DNA of 64,000 nucleotides, taken from assembly GCF_040549485.1 (NCBI RefSeq), contig NZ_JBEPTK010000010.1:62001-126000 (forward strand), given 5' to 3'. The position numbers were made by a program, and so were the translations under genes. Shown one piece after another: positions 53,636 through 62,173 of the stretch. This DNA is from Constrictibacter sp. MBR-5. Its GTDB lineage: Bacteria > Pseudomonadota > Alphaproteobacteria > JAJUGE01. How positions within the stretch are numbered: the stretch's first letter is position 1; the number at the start of each line of letters is the position of its first letter. The notes below the pieces were generated by a model. That model was not told where the DNA came from. It was given only the letters and a program-made list of their open reading frames with translations, and made no database searches.

Positions 53636-55403
53636 GGGCGACGGCGCGGTCGCGTCCGCGGCGCTTGGCGTCGTAGAGGGCGGCATCCGCTTCCCGGAGG
53701 AGATCGTCCAGCATGTCCTCGGGCGTGCACTGCACGAGGCCGAAGCTGGCCGTGATACGGATGCTGGCACCATCGACGGCCATGTCCCGCCGGCGGAGGC
53801 TGGCGCCAATCCGATCCATCAGCGCGAGCCCCCCGGCACGGTCGGTCTCGGGCAGAACCAGACAGAACTCCTCGCCGCCCATCCGGCCGAAGAGGTCGAC
53901 GCTTCGCAGCTCCTCGCCGACCACCCGGGTGAACAGCCGGAGGGCCGCATCGCCCACCGGGTGACCGTAGAGGTCGTTCACCGACTTGAAGTGATCCAGA
54001 TCGGCCAGCGCCAGAGTCAGCGGCCGGCCATATCGGCGCGCCTGCGCCACCGCCCGTTCCGCATCGCCGAGCAGGGCGCGGCGGTTGGCGATGCCGGTCA
54101 GCTCGTCGGTCGTCGCCAGACGGACCAGTTCCGCCTCCAGTTCGAGACGATGTTCCTCGTGACGCATCCGCGCGATCTTTCCGCCGACCCAATCGGCGAG
54201 GACCGCCAGGAAGCGACGCTCGGTCTCGTCGAACGGGTGCGCCCGGTGGACGGAGGAGAAGAAGCCGATCATCGCCGACATCACGCCATCGACGTGGAGC
54301 GGCGCGCCGATGAACGCTTTGCACCGCAGCGGCGGCGCGATCGCCTCCGAACCGGCGCATCCGACGAAATCGAATCCGCAGCCCGTCTCGACGATCGGCT
54401 TCGCGTGCGTTCTATCCAGATCGAAAACGGTGCCCGGCTGAAGGTCCGCGAGGGAGGGAGACGCGAACATGATCGTGAAGCTGTCCGATGCGACGGTTCC
54501 GACAAGGCCGGTCGAGAGCCCGAGATAGCGGGCTCCGACCGCCAGTCCCGCGCAGATCCGCTCCCGAATTCTGCCTTCCGACGACGCACTGACCTGCGTC
54601 AGCTCGGTCAGCGCGGCTTCGAGCCGCTTGCGTCGCGTGATCTCGAAATAAGATGCGACGGTACCGCCGTCCGTCGTCCGGCGGGTGCTGACCAGCGTCC
54701 AGCGGTCATCGGGAAGCCGCGTCTCCAACGGATCCTGGGCGGGTGAGCGGAAGTTCGCGATCCTCTGCGTGAGCCACGTCTCCTCCTGGCCTGCCGGGAT
54801 GTCGAACTGTCCCCGGCGCACGGCCTCGCGCAGCGCATCCTCGTAACGGATCCCCGGCTCCAGGATGTCCCCCGCGATCGGGTACAGTTCCTTGAACCGG
54901 CCGTTCCGGAGGATCACACGGTCCTGGGCATCGAAGATCACGAGCCCTTCGTACAATGCCTCCACCGCATCGGCGAGGCGCCGCCGGGTCTCGCGCAGTT
55001 CCGCGGCGACCGCATTGCGCGCAGTGACGTCCCGCACGATCCCCAGATACCCTATCCGCGTACCGCTCGCGCCACCGATGCCGGTAACGATCGCCTCGGC
55101 ATCGAACAACTCTCCGGATCGGCGCCGCAGCTGGAGTTCCAGCCGCTCGCCGTCGACACGGCGCGGGCCGGCGAACCGTTCCGCACCCTGTCGTTCGAAG
55201 TCAGTGCGGTCGCGGTAGAGCAGCATGGTCGACTGGCCGACCAACTCGTCGCGCGCATAGCCGAAGATCCGTTCGGCGGCAGCGTTCACGACCACGATCT
55301 GCCGATGGGCGTTGGTCAGCAGGATCGCGTCCGGAACATCCTTGATGATCGCCTGCAGGAGCTCCCGGCTCCTCAGCAGCTCTGGTTCCTGCACGGAGGC
55401 CAA
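53631..55403 (-). CDS. Diguanylate cyclase with PAS, PAS and GAF input domains
   Basis: A soluble 590 aa protein that makes cyclic di-GMP. PAS domains are at about 12-130 and 145-260, a GAF domain at about 275-420 and GGDEF at about 425-590. The active-site motif is GGEEF (509-513), preceded by RSVD five residues before it as the product-inhibition site (RxxD), so it should be active and feedback controlled. No EAL domain is present. No ATG fits in frame near the start; TTG 55403 has AAGGGGA eight bases upstream and is preferred over GTG 55394. Confidence 0.88.
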   Translation of the reverse strand: MASVQEPELLRSRELLQAIIKDVPDAILLTNAHRQIVVVNAAAERIFGYARDELVGQSTMLLYRDRTDFERQGAERFAGPRRVDGERLELQLRRRSGELFDAEAIVTGIGGASGTRIGYLGIVRDVTARNAVAAELRETRRRLADAVEALYEGLVIFDAQDRVILRNGRFKELYPIAGDILEPGIRYEDALREAVRRGQFDIPAGQEETWLTQRIANFRSPAQDPLETRLPDDRWTLVSTRRTTDGGTVASYFEITRRKRLEAALTELTQVSASSEGRIRERICAGLAVGARYLGLSTGLVGTVASDSFTIMFASPSLADLQPGTVFDLDRTHAKPIVETGCGFDFVGCAGSEAIAPPLRCKAFIGAPLHVDGVMSAMIGFFSSVHRAHPFDETERRFLAVLADWVGGKIARMRHEEHRLELEAELVRLATTDELTGIANRRALLGDAERAVAQARRYGRPLTLALADLDHFKSVNDLYGHPVGDAALRLFTRVVGEELRSVDLFGRMGGEEFCLVLPETDRAGGLALMDRIGASLRRRDMAVDGASIRITASFGLVQCTPEDMLDDLLREADAALYDAKRRGRDRAVAR

Positions 55404-55519
55404 GCCGCATGTCCCCTTCGGTTCTTCGGGCGCGTCAGTCTTCCCTACTCTGGCGGGTCCGCGGCAATGATCAAGAGGTAGGCAGACCCGTGCCTGGAAT
55501 GCTTTCCCTGCGGCGGCCG

Positions 55520-57109
55520 CTACAGGGCCACGGCCGCTCCGTCGGAGCGGGGATCGGTGGCGCCCTCGAAGAGGCCGGTCGCGTGGCGCACCACGGCACC
55601 GGCATGGCCCATCAGATCGGTCAGCGGCGGTGCGGTCTCGACCGCGTGGCCGACGTCGCGCAGGCGCCGGACCAGGACCGGATCGAACCGGTCTTCCAGC
55701 TTGAGCGTCGTGCTCTCCGCGCCCCAGGTGCGGCCCAGCAGCCAGCGCGGCGCGGAAATCGCGTCCTGCAGGTCCTGACCGAACATCGCGTAGCGGCTGA
55801 AGAGGGCCGCCTGGGTCTGCGGCTGGCCCTCGCCGCCCATGGTGCCGTAGACCATGGTGCGCCCGTCCTTCAGCCGGGCGAAGGCCGGATTGAGGGTGTG
55901 GAACGGCTTGCGCCCCGGGCGCAGCGGATGCGGCGCGCCGTCGGTCAGACCGAAGCTGATGCCGCGGTTCTGCCAGAGGATGCCGCTCTCCGGCAGGACG
56001 ATGCCGGAGCCGAACTCCCAGTAGATGCTCTGGATAAAGCTGACGGCGCGGCCCTGGGCGTCGATGGCGCCCATCCAGATCGTGTCGCCCTTGGATGCCG
56101 ACTGCGGCCATGGCAGCGCCCGGCCGCGGTCGATGCGTGCGGCCGCGGCGTCAAGCAGGTCCGGGGCCAGGAAGGACGCCGGATCGGCGGTCATGTGCGC
56201 GGGGTCGGTGACGTGCGCGTCGCGGATGAGGAAGGCCTGCTTCGTCGCCTCGATCAGACCGTGCAGATGGTCGAAACTCTCCGCCTCGGCGACGGCGAGC
56301 CGCTCGAAGATCGCGAGGATCATCAGCGAGGCGAGGCCCTGGGTCGGCGGCGGCATGTTCCAGATGCGGCCGCAGGCGAGGTCCGCCGCGAGCGGCGTCA
56401 CGCGCCGGGCGCGATGGGATTCGAGATCCGCGAGCGCCACCGGACTGCCCGCGGCGGCGAGGTCGGCCGCGATCGAACGGGCGAGGTCGCCGCGGTAGAA
56501 GTCGTCGAGGCCGCCGGTGCCGAGCTGTTCGAGCGTCGCCGCGAGACGGGCATTCGCGAGGCGGGCACCCGCGCGCGGCACCGCGCCGCCGATCAGGAAG
56601 GTTTCGGCGAAGCCCGGCACGTCGTGCAGTTCGGCGAGCTTCGCCGCCGTGTGCCCATGCTGGCTGGGGGTGACGGGCACGCCGTCGCGGGCGAGATCGA
56701 CGGCGGCGCCGAGCAGGTCCGCCAGCGGAATCGGATTGCCCCAGGGCCGCGCCACATCGAGGGCGGCGGCCCAGCCGGAGATCGTGCCCGCCGCGGTGAG
56801 GGCGGCGAGCGGTCCGCGGCTGGGGATCGTCCCCACATGGCCGCGCTCGCGATAGAAGTCGCGCGTCGCAGCGGCGGCCGCGGCACCGCACGCATCGATG
56901 CCGACGGGATCACGGCCCGGCTCCGCGACGATCCAGAAGCCGTCGCCGCCGATCGCGTTCATGTGCGGATAGACCACGGCGATGGCGGCGGCCGCCGCCA
57001 CCATAGCCTCGACCGCGTTGCCGCCGGCACGCAGGATCTCCGCGCCGGCCTCAGCCGCCAGATGGTGCGGCGCCGTGATGGTGCCGCCGAAACCGAGCCT
57101 CGTGCGCAT
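55520..57109 (-). CDS. Gamma-glutamyltransferase-family Ntn hydrolase
   Basis: A 529 aa protein of the GGT family, which matures by self-cleavage before a catalytic threonine. The probable nucleophile is T343 (SKGDTIWMGAIDAQG). Other blocks: GFGGTITAPHHLAAEAG at the start, HMNAIGGDGFWIV, MPPPTQGLASLMIL, and the GGEGQPQTQAALFSR segment. There is no signal peptide, unlike E. coli GGT, so it is likely cytoplasmic and may act on gamma-glutamyl or acyl amides other than glutathione. A 66-base gap separates it from the MFS gene upstream. Confidence 0.88.
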   Translation of the reverse strand: MRTRLGFGGTITAPHHLAAEAGAEILRAGGNAVEAMVAAAAAIAVVYPHMNAIGGDGFWIVAEPGRDPVGIDACGAAAAAATRDFYRERGHVGTIPSRGPLAALTAAGTISGWAAALDVARPWGNPIPLADLLGAAVDLARDGVPVTPSQHGHTAAKLAELHDVPGFAETFLIGGAVPRAGARLANARLAATLEQLGTGGLDDFYRGDLARSIAADLAAAGSPVALADLESHRARRVTPLAADLACGRIWNMPPPTQGLASLMILAIFERLAVAEAESFDHLHGLIEATKQAFLIRDAHVTDPAHMTADPASFLAPDLLDAAAARIDRGRALPWPQSASKGDTIWMGAIDAQGRAVSFIQSIYWEFGSGIVLPESGILWQNRGISFGLTDGAPHPLRPGRKPFHTLNPAFARLKDGRTMVYGTMGGEGQPQTQAALFSRYAMFGQDLQDAISAPRWLLGRTWGAESTTLKLEDRFDPVLVRRLRDVGHAVETAPPLTDLMGHAGAVVRHATGLFEGATDPRSDGAAVAL

Positions 57110-57175
57110 GTCCGCTCCCGCCGATCAGAGGCCGGCAAGATGCGCGGCGGCCGGCGGAAGGACAAGCAAGTCGAG

Positions 57176-58372
57176 TTAAGGAGCGTGGCGGCGGCGGCGC
57201 AGCAGCCCTGCCAGCACCGCGGTCGCCGCCATCAGCGCGCCCCCCGCCATCACCATCGTCAGGGCACGGTGGCTGCCGTCGAAGAGCTGGACCGCGAGGA
57301 CCGAGCCGGCCACGCCCGCCAGCATGTTCGAGGTGCCGATCAGCGAGGAGCCGAGCCCCGCCATGCCGCCCGCCGGCTCCAGCGCCTTGGCCGTGCCGGC
57401 CGGCATCAGCGAGCCGAACGCCGCCACATAGGCCGCCACGCCCGCCCAGAGCACGGGCAGGCTGGGCTCGGCGGCCGAGAGGACGAGCATCGTGACGCCG
57501 ACGCTGGCGGCCAGGATGCCGCCACAGATCAGGACGCGTTCGATGCCGTATTTGCCGGCGAGCGTGCGGGCCGTCGTCGACCCCACCAGAAAGGCCGCCG
57601 CCGCGATGGCGAAGACCGGGCCGAACGCCTCCGGCGGCACGCCGTAGCGCACGTCCGCCACCGCAGCACCGATCGCCAGCAGCGAGGCGTAGCCGAAGAA
57701 GATGCTGGAGGTCACGGCGACGCCGCCGACGAAATCGGGCGACCGGAAGAGCGCCGCCGCACCGGCGAGGATGCGCCGGAGCGACAGGGCCGCCTGATCG
57801 GCGACCTGCAGCGTCTCCGGCAGCACGACGACGGAACAGAGGAGGGCGATCCCGCCGAAGGTCGCGAGAAACCAGAAGATCGCCGGCCAAGCGAACAGGG
57901 TCAGCAGGCCGGATCCGACGGTGGGGGCGAGCAGCGGCGCCAGACCGACAATGATCGTCATGGTCGACAGCAGGCGGGCGCTGCGGATGCCGCCGCCCTG
58001 GTCACGGGCGATGGCGCGGGCGATCACCGGTGCGGCGGATCCCATGACGCCCTGCACGCCGCGCGCGACGAGCAGGAGGGTGAAGGATTCGGTGATCGCA
58101 CAGACGATGCTGGCGACGACGAAGCAGACGAGGGACACGTAGAGCGGCGCCAGACGGCCGAACCGGTCGGCGAGCAGGCCCCAGACCATCTGCCCGGCGC
58201 CGAAGCCGAGCAGATAGGCGGTCACGATCGCACCGCCCGCACCGGGTGCCGCGCCGAAATCCTGGGCGATCTTCGGTTGGGCCGGGATGGAGATGTCGAT
58301 GGCCGTCGCGGTGACGGCGGCGAGCATGCCCAGCGTCGCGACGAAGGCCGGACCGTCCGTTCTCTTCAGCAT
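57176..58372 (-). CDS. Bcr/CflA-family MFS drug efflux transporter
   Basis: A 398 aa MFS protein with 12 hydrophobic segments. The start FVATLGMLAAVTATAIDIS, then PAQPKIAQDFG, and the loop QMVWGLLADRFGRLAPL are the family pattern (DHA1, Bcr/CflA), as is the helix-4/5 segment [20 protein letters not shown]. Likely substrates are antibiotics or sulfonamide-like compounds. The start ATG 58372 matches the conserved N-terminus; the open frame upstream crosses a sigma-54 promoter region and is not coding. Confidence 0.88.
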   Translation of the reverse strand: MLKRTDGPAFVATLGMLAAVTATAIDISIPAQPKIAQDFGAAPGAGGAIVTAYLLGFGAGQMVWGLLADRFGRLAPLYVSLVCFVVASIVCAITESFTLLLVARGVQGVMGSAAPVIARAIARDQGGGIRSARLLSTMTIIVGLAPLLAPTVGSGLLTLFAWPAIFWFLATFGGIALLCSVVVLPETLQVADQAALSLRRILAGAAALFRSPDFVGGVAVTSSIFFGYASLLAIGAAVADVRYGVPPEAFGPVFAIAAAAFLVGSTTARTLAGKYGIERVLICGGILAASVGVTMLVLSAAEPSLPVLWAGVAAYVAAFGSLMPAGTAKALEPAGGMAGLGSSLIGTSNMLAGVAGSVLAVQLFDGSHRALTMVMAGGALMAATAVLAGLLRRRRHAP

Positions 58373-58410
58373 GCCTGATCGTCGCCCCCGCTCGCCGAGC
58401 GCCAGAGGTA

Positions 58411-58423
58411 GCGCAAGCTGCGC
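58411..58423. promoter_or_regulatory. Small palindrome upstream of the sigma-54 promoter
   Basis: GCGCA-AGC-TGCGC lies about 65-75 bases upstream of the -24 element. Enhancer-binding activators of sigma-54 commonly bind inverted repeats at such distances, so this is a weak candidate site. It does not match the NtrC consensus. Confidence 0.25.
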
Positions 58424-58485
58424 GCCATGTCGCGCGGCGGCTGCGCGGGGCGACCTCCGGACCCGGTCGACGCGCGCGGACGAAC

Positions 58486-58502
58486 TTGGCACGCCCCTTG
58501 CT
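58486..58502 (+). promoter_or_regulatory. Sigma-54 (RpoN) promoter
   Basis: TTGGCACGCCCCTTGCT matches the consensus TGGCACG-N4-TTGCW perfectly. The -24 GG (58488-58489) and -12 GC (58500-58501) are separated by exactly 10 bases. Transcription should start near 58513 on the + strand. The only thing between this promoter and a strong terminator 38 bases further on is the candidate small RNA. Confidence 0.8.
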
Positions 58503-58512
58503 GTACAGTTAC

Positions 58513-58581
58513 TGCCAGATCTTCTGGCGGGCGTTTCCTCCCTCAACTCGGGCCGTCGGCATCAGTCGACGGCCTTTTTTT
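58513..58581 (+). ncRNA. Candidate sigma-54-dependent small RNA
   Basis: About 69 bases. It opens with a perfect 5-bp hairpin GCCAG-ATCTT-CTGGC (58514-58528) right at the predicted start, followed by a probably unpaired stretch with TTTCCTCCCTC (58534-58544) that is complementary to Shine-Dalgarno sequences, and ends in a strong intrinsic terminator. Such C-rich exposed segments are typical of trans-acting alphaproteobacterial small RNAs. Its 3' part is antisense to the last 13 codons of the CDP-alcohol phosphatidyltransferase gene. No ORF of note lies inside. Confidence 0.6.
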
Positions 58582-59211
58582 CTGTGCAACGGGCGGCTGC
58601 GGCATGGCGGAGAAGGTGCGCACGCCCTGGAGGATCCGGGCAGCGGCGGTGGCGAGGCAAAGGGCGCCGAAGCCCGCAGCCAGCCAGGGAAACCAACCCG
58701 GAAACAGCGCGAACAGGACGAAGGCCAGGATGGTCTCGGTGCCTTCGGTCAGGCCACCGAGATAGTGGATCGCCTTCGGTCCGTGCCGGGTGCCGACGAT
58801 CCCACGCTGCGCCGCAATGGAGGCGAAAGCCAGGAAAGAGGCAGACGTTCCGATGAAAGAGAACAGCAGGATGGCCGCTGCCAGCGCATTCTGCGACGGC
58901 GCCGCCAGCGCGAAGCCCAGCGGGTAGGCGGCGTAGACGATGAAGTCGAGGGTGATGTCGAGGAAGCCGCCGCGGTCGGTCGGCCCGACCCGGCGGGCCA
59001 CCGCACCGTCGAGCCCATCGAACAGGCGATTGCACAAAAACAGGGCCAGGCCGATGCCGTACCATGATGCTGCAACTGCGGCGGCAGCCGCCAGGCCGAA
59101 GGCGAACCCCGTCCAGGTCAGCGCATCGGCACCGACCCCGAGGCGGATCAGGCGGCGGGCGGCCGGATCGAGGGCCGCCCGCAACCCGGGGCCGAGGCGT
59201 GCGTCGAGCAT
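58543..59211 (-). CDS. CDP-alcohol phosphatidyltransferase family protein
   Basis: A 222 aa integral membrane enzyme with about five or six hydrophobic segments. The active-site motif is DGLDGAVARR at 65-74 followed by G81, D85 and D89 (LDITLD), matching DxxDGxxAR...GxxxDxxxD with a spacer one residue shorter than usual. It would join an alcohol to a CDP-activated lipid. It is not clearly PgsA or PssA, so the head group is unknown. The end of the gene overlaps, antisense, the terminator of the candidate small RNA. Confidence 0.83.
   Translation of the reverse strand: MLDARLGPGLRAALDPAARRLIRLGVGADALTWTGFAFGLAAAAAVAASWYGIGLALFLCNRLFDGLDGAVARRVGPTDRGGFLDITLDFIVYAAYPLGFALAAPSQNALAAAILLFSFIGTSASFLAFASIAAQRGIVGTRHGPKAIHYLGGLTEGTETILAFVLFALFPGWFPWLAAGFGALCLATAAARILQGVRTFSAMPQPPVAQKKRPSTDADGPS
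58551..58581 (+). terminator. Strong intrinsic terminator of the small RNA
   Basis: GGCCGTCG (58551-58558) and CGACGGCC (58567-58574) form a perfect 8-bp stem with an 8-base loop, directly followed by seven T (58575-58581). The orientation is + strand only; the opposite strand has no T-run after the stem. It therefore ends a + strand transcript although no + strand protein gene lies upstream. Confidence 0.85.
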
Positions 59212-59263
59212 GGGCGCGGCCGTCGGGGATCGATGCGAGCGGATCGGCAGGTGCGCCGGGGGC

Positions 59264-60334
59264 TCAGGCCAGTGGGGTCATCTGATCCGGTGCGAGACCG
59301 ATCCAGACGGTCTGCCCCGCCTCGAACACCTCGCGCGGCGGCGCCACCACCCTGAGGCGCAGGCCGCTGTCCGCCGGCGCCACGACATAGTCCCAGAACT
59401 CGCCGAGATAGGCGCGCTCGACGATCCGGCCCGGGAGAGCCAGGCCATTCGTTCCCGACGGCTGTGAGCCGTGCAACGATATGTTCTGCGGACGGACCGA
59501 AAAGGTGACCGCCCCCGTCCGTCCATCGAGTTCGCCGTTGAAGCGTCCGGCGGGCACGGCGAAGCCGTCGAACGTCACGCTGTTCGCCTCGCGCCGCGCC
59601 TCGATGAAGTTGGTGCGGCCGATAAAGCCGGCGACGAAGCGCGTGCGCGGCCGGTTGTAGAGGCTGAACGGATCGTCGATCTGCTCGATGCGGCCGGCGT
59701 TCATCACGGCGATCCGGTCCGACGTCACCATCGCCTCGCCCTGGTCGTGGGTGACGTAGACGGTGGTGATGCGGAACTCGTCGTGCAGACGGCGGATCTC
59801 GAACCGCATCTCCTCGCGCAGGCTGGCGTCAAGGTTCGACAGCGGCTCGTCGAGCAGGAGGACCGCCGGCTGGACGACGATGGCCCGGGCGAGCGCCACC
59901 CGCTGCTGCTGGCCGCCGCTCAGTTCCGACGGGTAGCGCCCGGCGAGATGGCCCATCTGCACGACGTCGAGGATGCGGCCGACGCGGTCGCGGATCTCGT
60001 CGCCCGACAGCTTGCGCAGCTTCAGGCCGAAAGCGACGTTTTCGAAGACCGTCATGTTCGGCCAGATGGCGTAACTCTGGAAGATCATCGACATGCCGCG
60101 GCGCTCCGGCGGCATGACGCTCGACGGCGAGGACAGGATCTTGCCGTCGATCTCGATCGTGCCTTCGGTCGGCGGCATGAAGCCGGCGATCATGCGCAGG
60201 GTGGTGGTCTTGCCGCAGCCGGAAGGGCCGAGCAGCGAGACGAATTCGCCGTCGGCGAGGTCGAGGTCGAGATGGTCGACGGCGGTGAAGGCGCCGAACG
60301 TCTTGACGATCTGCTTCAGTACGAGGCGCGGCAT
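59264..60334 (-). CDS. Ferric-iron-type ABC transporter ATP-binding protein (FbpC/PotA-like)
   Basis: A 356 aa ABC ATPase with Walker A GPSGCGKTTT at 36-45, signature LSGGQQQRVALARAI, Walker B VLLLDEPLSNLD and switch histidine THDQGEA. A C-terminal TOBE domain (about 280-350) follows, as in MalK/PotA/FbpC types. It is the ATPase for the fused permease directly upstream (one base apart) and the binding protein before that. The set is of the iron or organic-anion import type. Confidence 0.9.
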   Translation of the reverse strand: MPRLVLKQIVKTFGAFTAVDHLDLDLADGEFVSLLGPSGCGKTTTLRMIAGFMPPTEGTIEIDGKILSSPSSVMPPERRGMSMIFQSYAIWPNMTVFENVAFGLKLRKLSGDEIRDRVGRILDVVQMGHLAGRYPSELSGGQQQRVALARAIVVQPAVLLLDEPLSNLDASLREEMRFEIRRLHDEFRITTVYVTHDQGEAMVTSDRIAVMNAGRIEQIDDPFSLYNRPRTRFVAGFIGRTNFIEARREANSVTFDGFAVPAGRFNGELDGRTGAVTFSVRPQNISLHGSQPSGTNGLALPGRIVERAYLGEFWDYVVAPADSGLRLRVVAPPREVFEAGQTVWIGLAPDQMTPLA

Positions 60335-60335
60335 C

Positions 60336-62090
60336 TCATTCTCTCCGCAGCATGAAATCGCGCCCCAGCAGCTTCATGCCGATGGCGACGAGGGTAACGG
60401 TGATGACCAGCAGGATGCCGCCGAGGGCCGACAGGACCTCGAAATTGCCTTCCTCACTGAGGTCGTAGAGCATCACGGACATCGTCCGCGTGTTCGGCCC
60501 GACCAGGAAGACCGCGGCGGAGAGCTCGCGCGTAGCAATGATGAAAACGATCAGCCAGGCGCCGAACAGGCTCTTCTTCATCAGCGGCGCCACGACCGAG
60601 CGGATCGCCCGCATCCGTCCGCCGCCGAGGATGCGCACCGCCTCCTCCATCTCCGGATGGACGGTGCGGACCGCCGCCGAGCAGTTGGCATAGGCGATCG
60701 GCAGGAAGCGGGCGGTGAAGGCGAGGATCATCAGCGCCGCCGTGCCGTAGAGCGCCAGCGGCGGCGAGGCATAGGCGGCATAGAAGCCGATCGCCATGAC
60801 GATGCCAGGGATGACGAAGGGCGCCATGGCGAGGAAGCCCAGAACGCCGGCGAACGGCACCAGCTTGCGGTGCTGGATGTAGGCGACCAGCAGGGCGATG
60901 ATCAGCGCAAACGTCGCCGCCGCGGCCGAGAAGTAGATCGTGTTCCAGACCGACGGCATCGCCATGTCGTGCTGGAATATCAGATAGTAGTAGTTCCTCA
61001 GGGTCAGGTTGTCGAAGGAGAAGCCCCTGCCCCACGCCTCGGCGAAGGACGCCTGGAGCAGGACCACGAGGGGCATCAGCACGGCGAGCAGGCCGACGAA
61101 GGCGCACCAGCCGAACAGGACCCAGCGCCACGCGCCGAGCTGCACCGGCCGCCGCTCGCCGCCCTTGCCGGTCTGCGAGACGAAGCCCTTGCGCGACAGG
61201 ACCAGCCGCTGCACCGCGATCAGCGCCACGGTGATCAGCAGCAGCGGGATGGCGTAGGCGGCGGCCACCTCGACCCGCGTCGGGAACTCGAAGAACTGCC
61301 AGAGCTGCGTCGTGACGACGTTGATGCGCGCCGGAATGCCGATGATCGCCGGCGTGCCGAACAGCGCCATCGTCTCCAGGAAGACGATGATGATCCCGGC
61401 GAGGATGGCCGGCCAGACGAGCGGCAGGGTTACCGTCATCATGGTGCGCCACGCGCCGGCACCGAGGATGTTGGCGGCATCCTCCATCTCCGACGACACC
61501 ATGTCGAGCGCCGCCTTAACGAAGATGAAGATGAAGGGAAAGGAGTTGAGCGCGATGACGAGCGCCAGGCCGGTGAAGGTGTAGACGTTGACGATGGAAT
61601 CCGGATCGCCGGTCACGAAGGTCCAGGCTTGGTTGATCCAGCCGGCATTGGGCCCCGCCAGCAGGATCCAGCCGATGGCGCCCAGATAGGGCGGCATGAT
61701 GAAGGCGCCGAGCACGACGCCCCAGGTGACGCCGCGGAACGGCATGTCCGTGCGCGAGACCGCCCAGGCCATCGGCAGGGCGAAGATCAGCGACAGCAGG
61801 GCCGACAGCCCGCCCAGCATGAGCGAGTTGAACAGGGCATCGAGATAGCGCTCGCGGCCGTAGGCGGTGACGTAGTTCGAGAGGGTGAAGGCACCGGTGC
61901 CCCGGGTCTCGAAACTGACCAGCAGGAGCTTGGCCATCGGGCTGACGACCAGCACCAGCAGGACGGCGACGAGGGCGACCCAGACCAGGGTCGCCGGCTC
62001 CAGATGGCGAAGGCGGCGTAGCAGGGCGCTGAAACGGCCGTCGCTCTCGGCGGCGGCCACGCCCGGCAGGGTGGCGGCGGAGGATCTCAT
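60336..62090 (-). CDS. ABC transporter permease, two fused domains (FbpB-like)
   Basis: A 584 aa inner membrane protein with about 12 hydrophobic segments in two similar halves, each containing the EAA-type cytoplasmic loop (for example MEDAANILGAGAWRTMMTV in the first half and MEEAVRILGGGRMRAIRSV in the second). Fused permeases of this kind belong to ferric-iron and 2-aminoethylphosphonate-type importers. The ATG at 62090 is preferred; a GTG at 62105 would add five residues. It lies 83 bases after the binding-protein gene in the same direction. Confidence 0.9.
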   Translation of the reverse strand: MRSSAATLPGVAAAESDGRFSALLRRLRHLEPATLVWVALVAVLLVLVVSPMAKLLLVSFETRGTGAFTLSNYVTAYGRERYLDALFNSLMLGGLSALLSLIFALPMAWAVSRTDMPFRGVTWGVVLGAFIMPPYLGAIGWILLAGPNAGWINQAWTFVTGDPDSIVNVYTFTGLALVIALNSFPFIFIFVKAALDMVSSEMEDAANILGAGAWRTMMTVTLPLVWPAILAGIIIVFLETMALFGTPAIIGIPARINVVTTQLWQFFEFPTRVEVAAAYAIPLLLITVALIAVQRLVLSRKGFVSQTGKGGERRPVQLGAWRWVLFGWCAFVGLLAVLMPLVVLLQASFAEAWGRGFSFDNLTLRNYYYLIFQHDMAMPSVWNTIYFSAAAATFALIIALLVAYIQHRKLVPFAGVLGFLAMAPFVIPGIVMAIGFYAAYASPPLALYGTAALMILAFTARFLPIAYANCSAAVRTVHPEMEEAVRILGGGRMRAIRSVVAPLMKKSLFGAWLIVFIIATRELSAAVFLVGPNTRTMSVMLYDLSEEGNFEVLSALGGILLVITVTLVAIGMKLLGRDFMLRRE

Positions 62091-62173
62091 CGCTGGCGGC
62101 TCCACGCTCGGGTCATCACGCTCGGGTCAGAGAGCCGCCCCGACGCACGCGCCGGGGCGGTCGTGACGGCGGC

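Noticed and set aside
55409-58378. A + strand open frame of 989 codons.
   Set aside because: It is the antisense shadow of the gamma-glutamyltransferase and MFS genes, rich in Arg/Gly/Asp as expected from GC bias, without ribosome site or recognisable domains.
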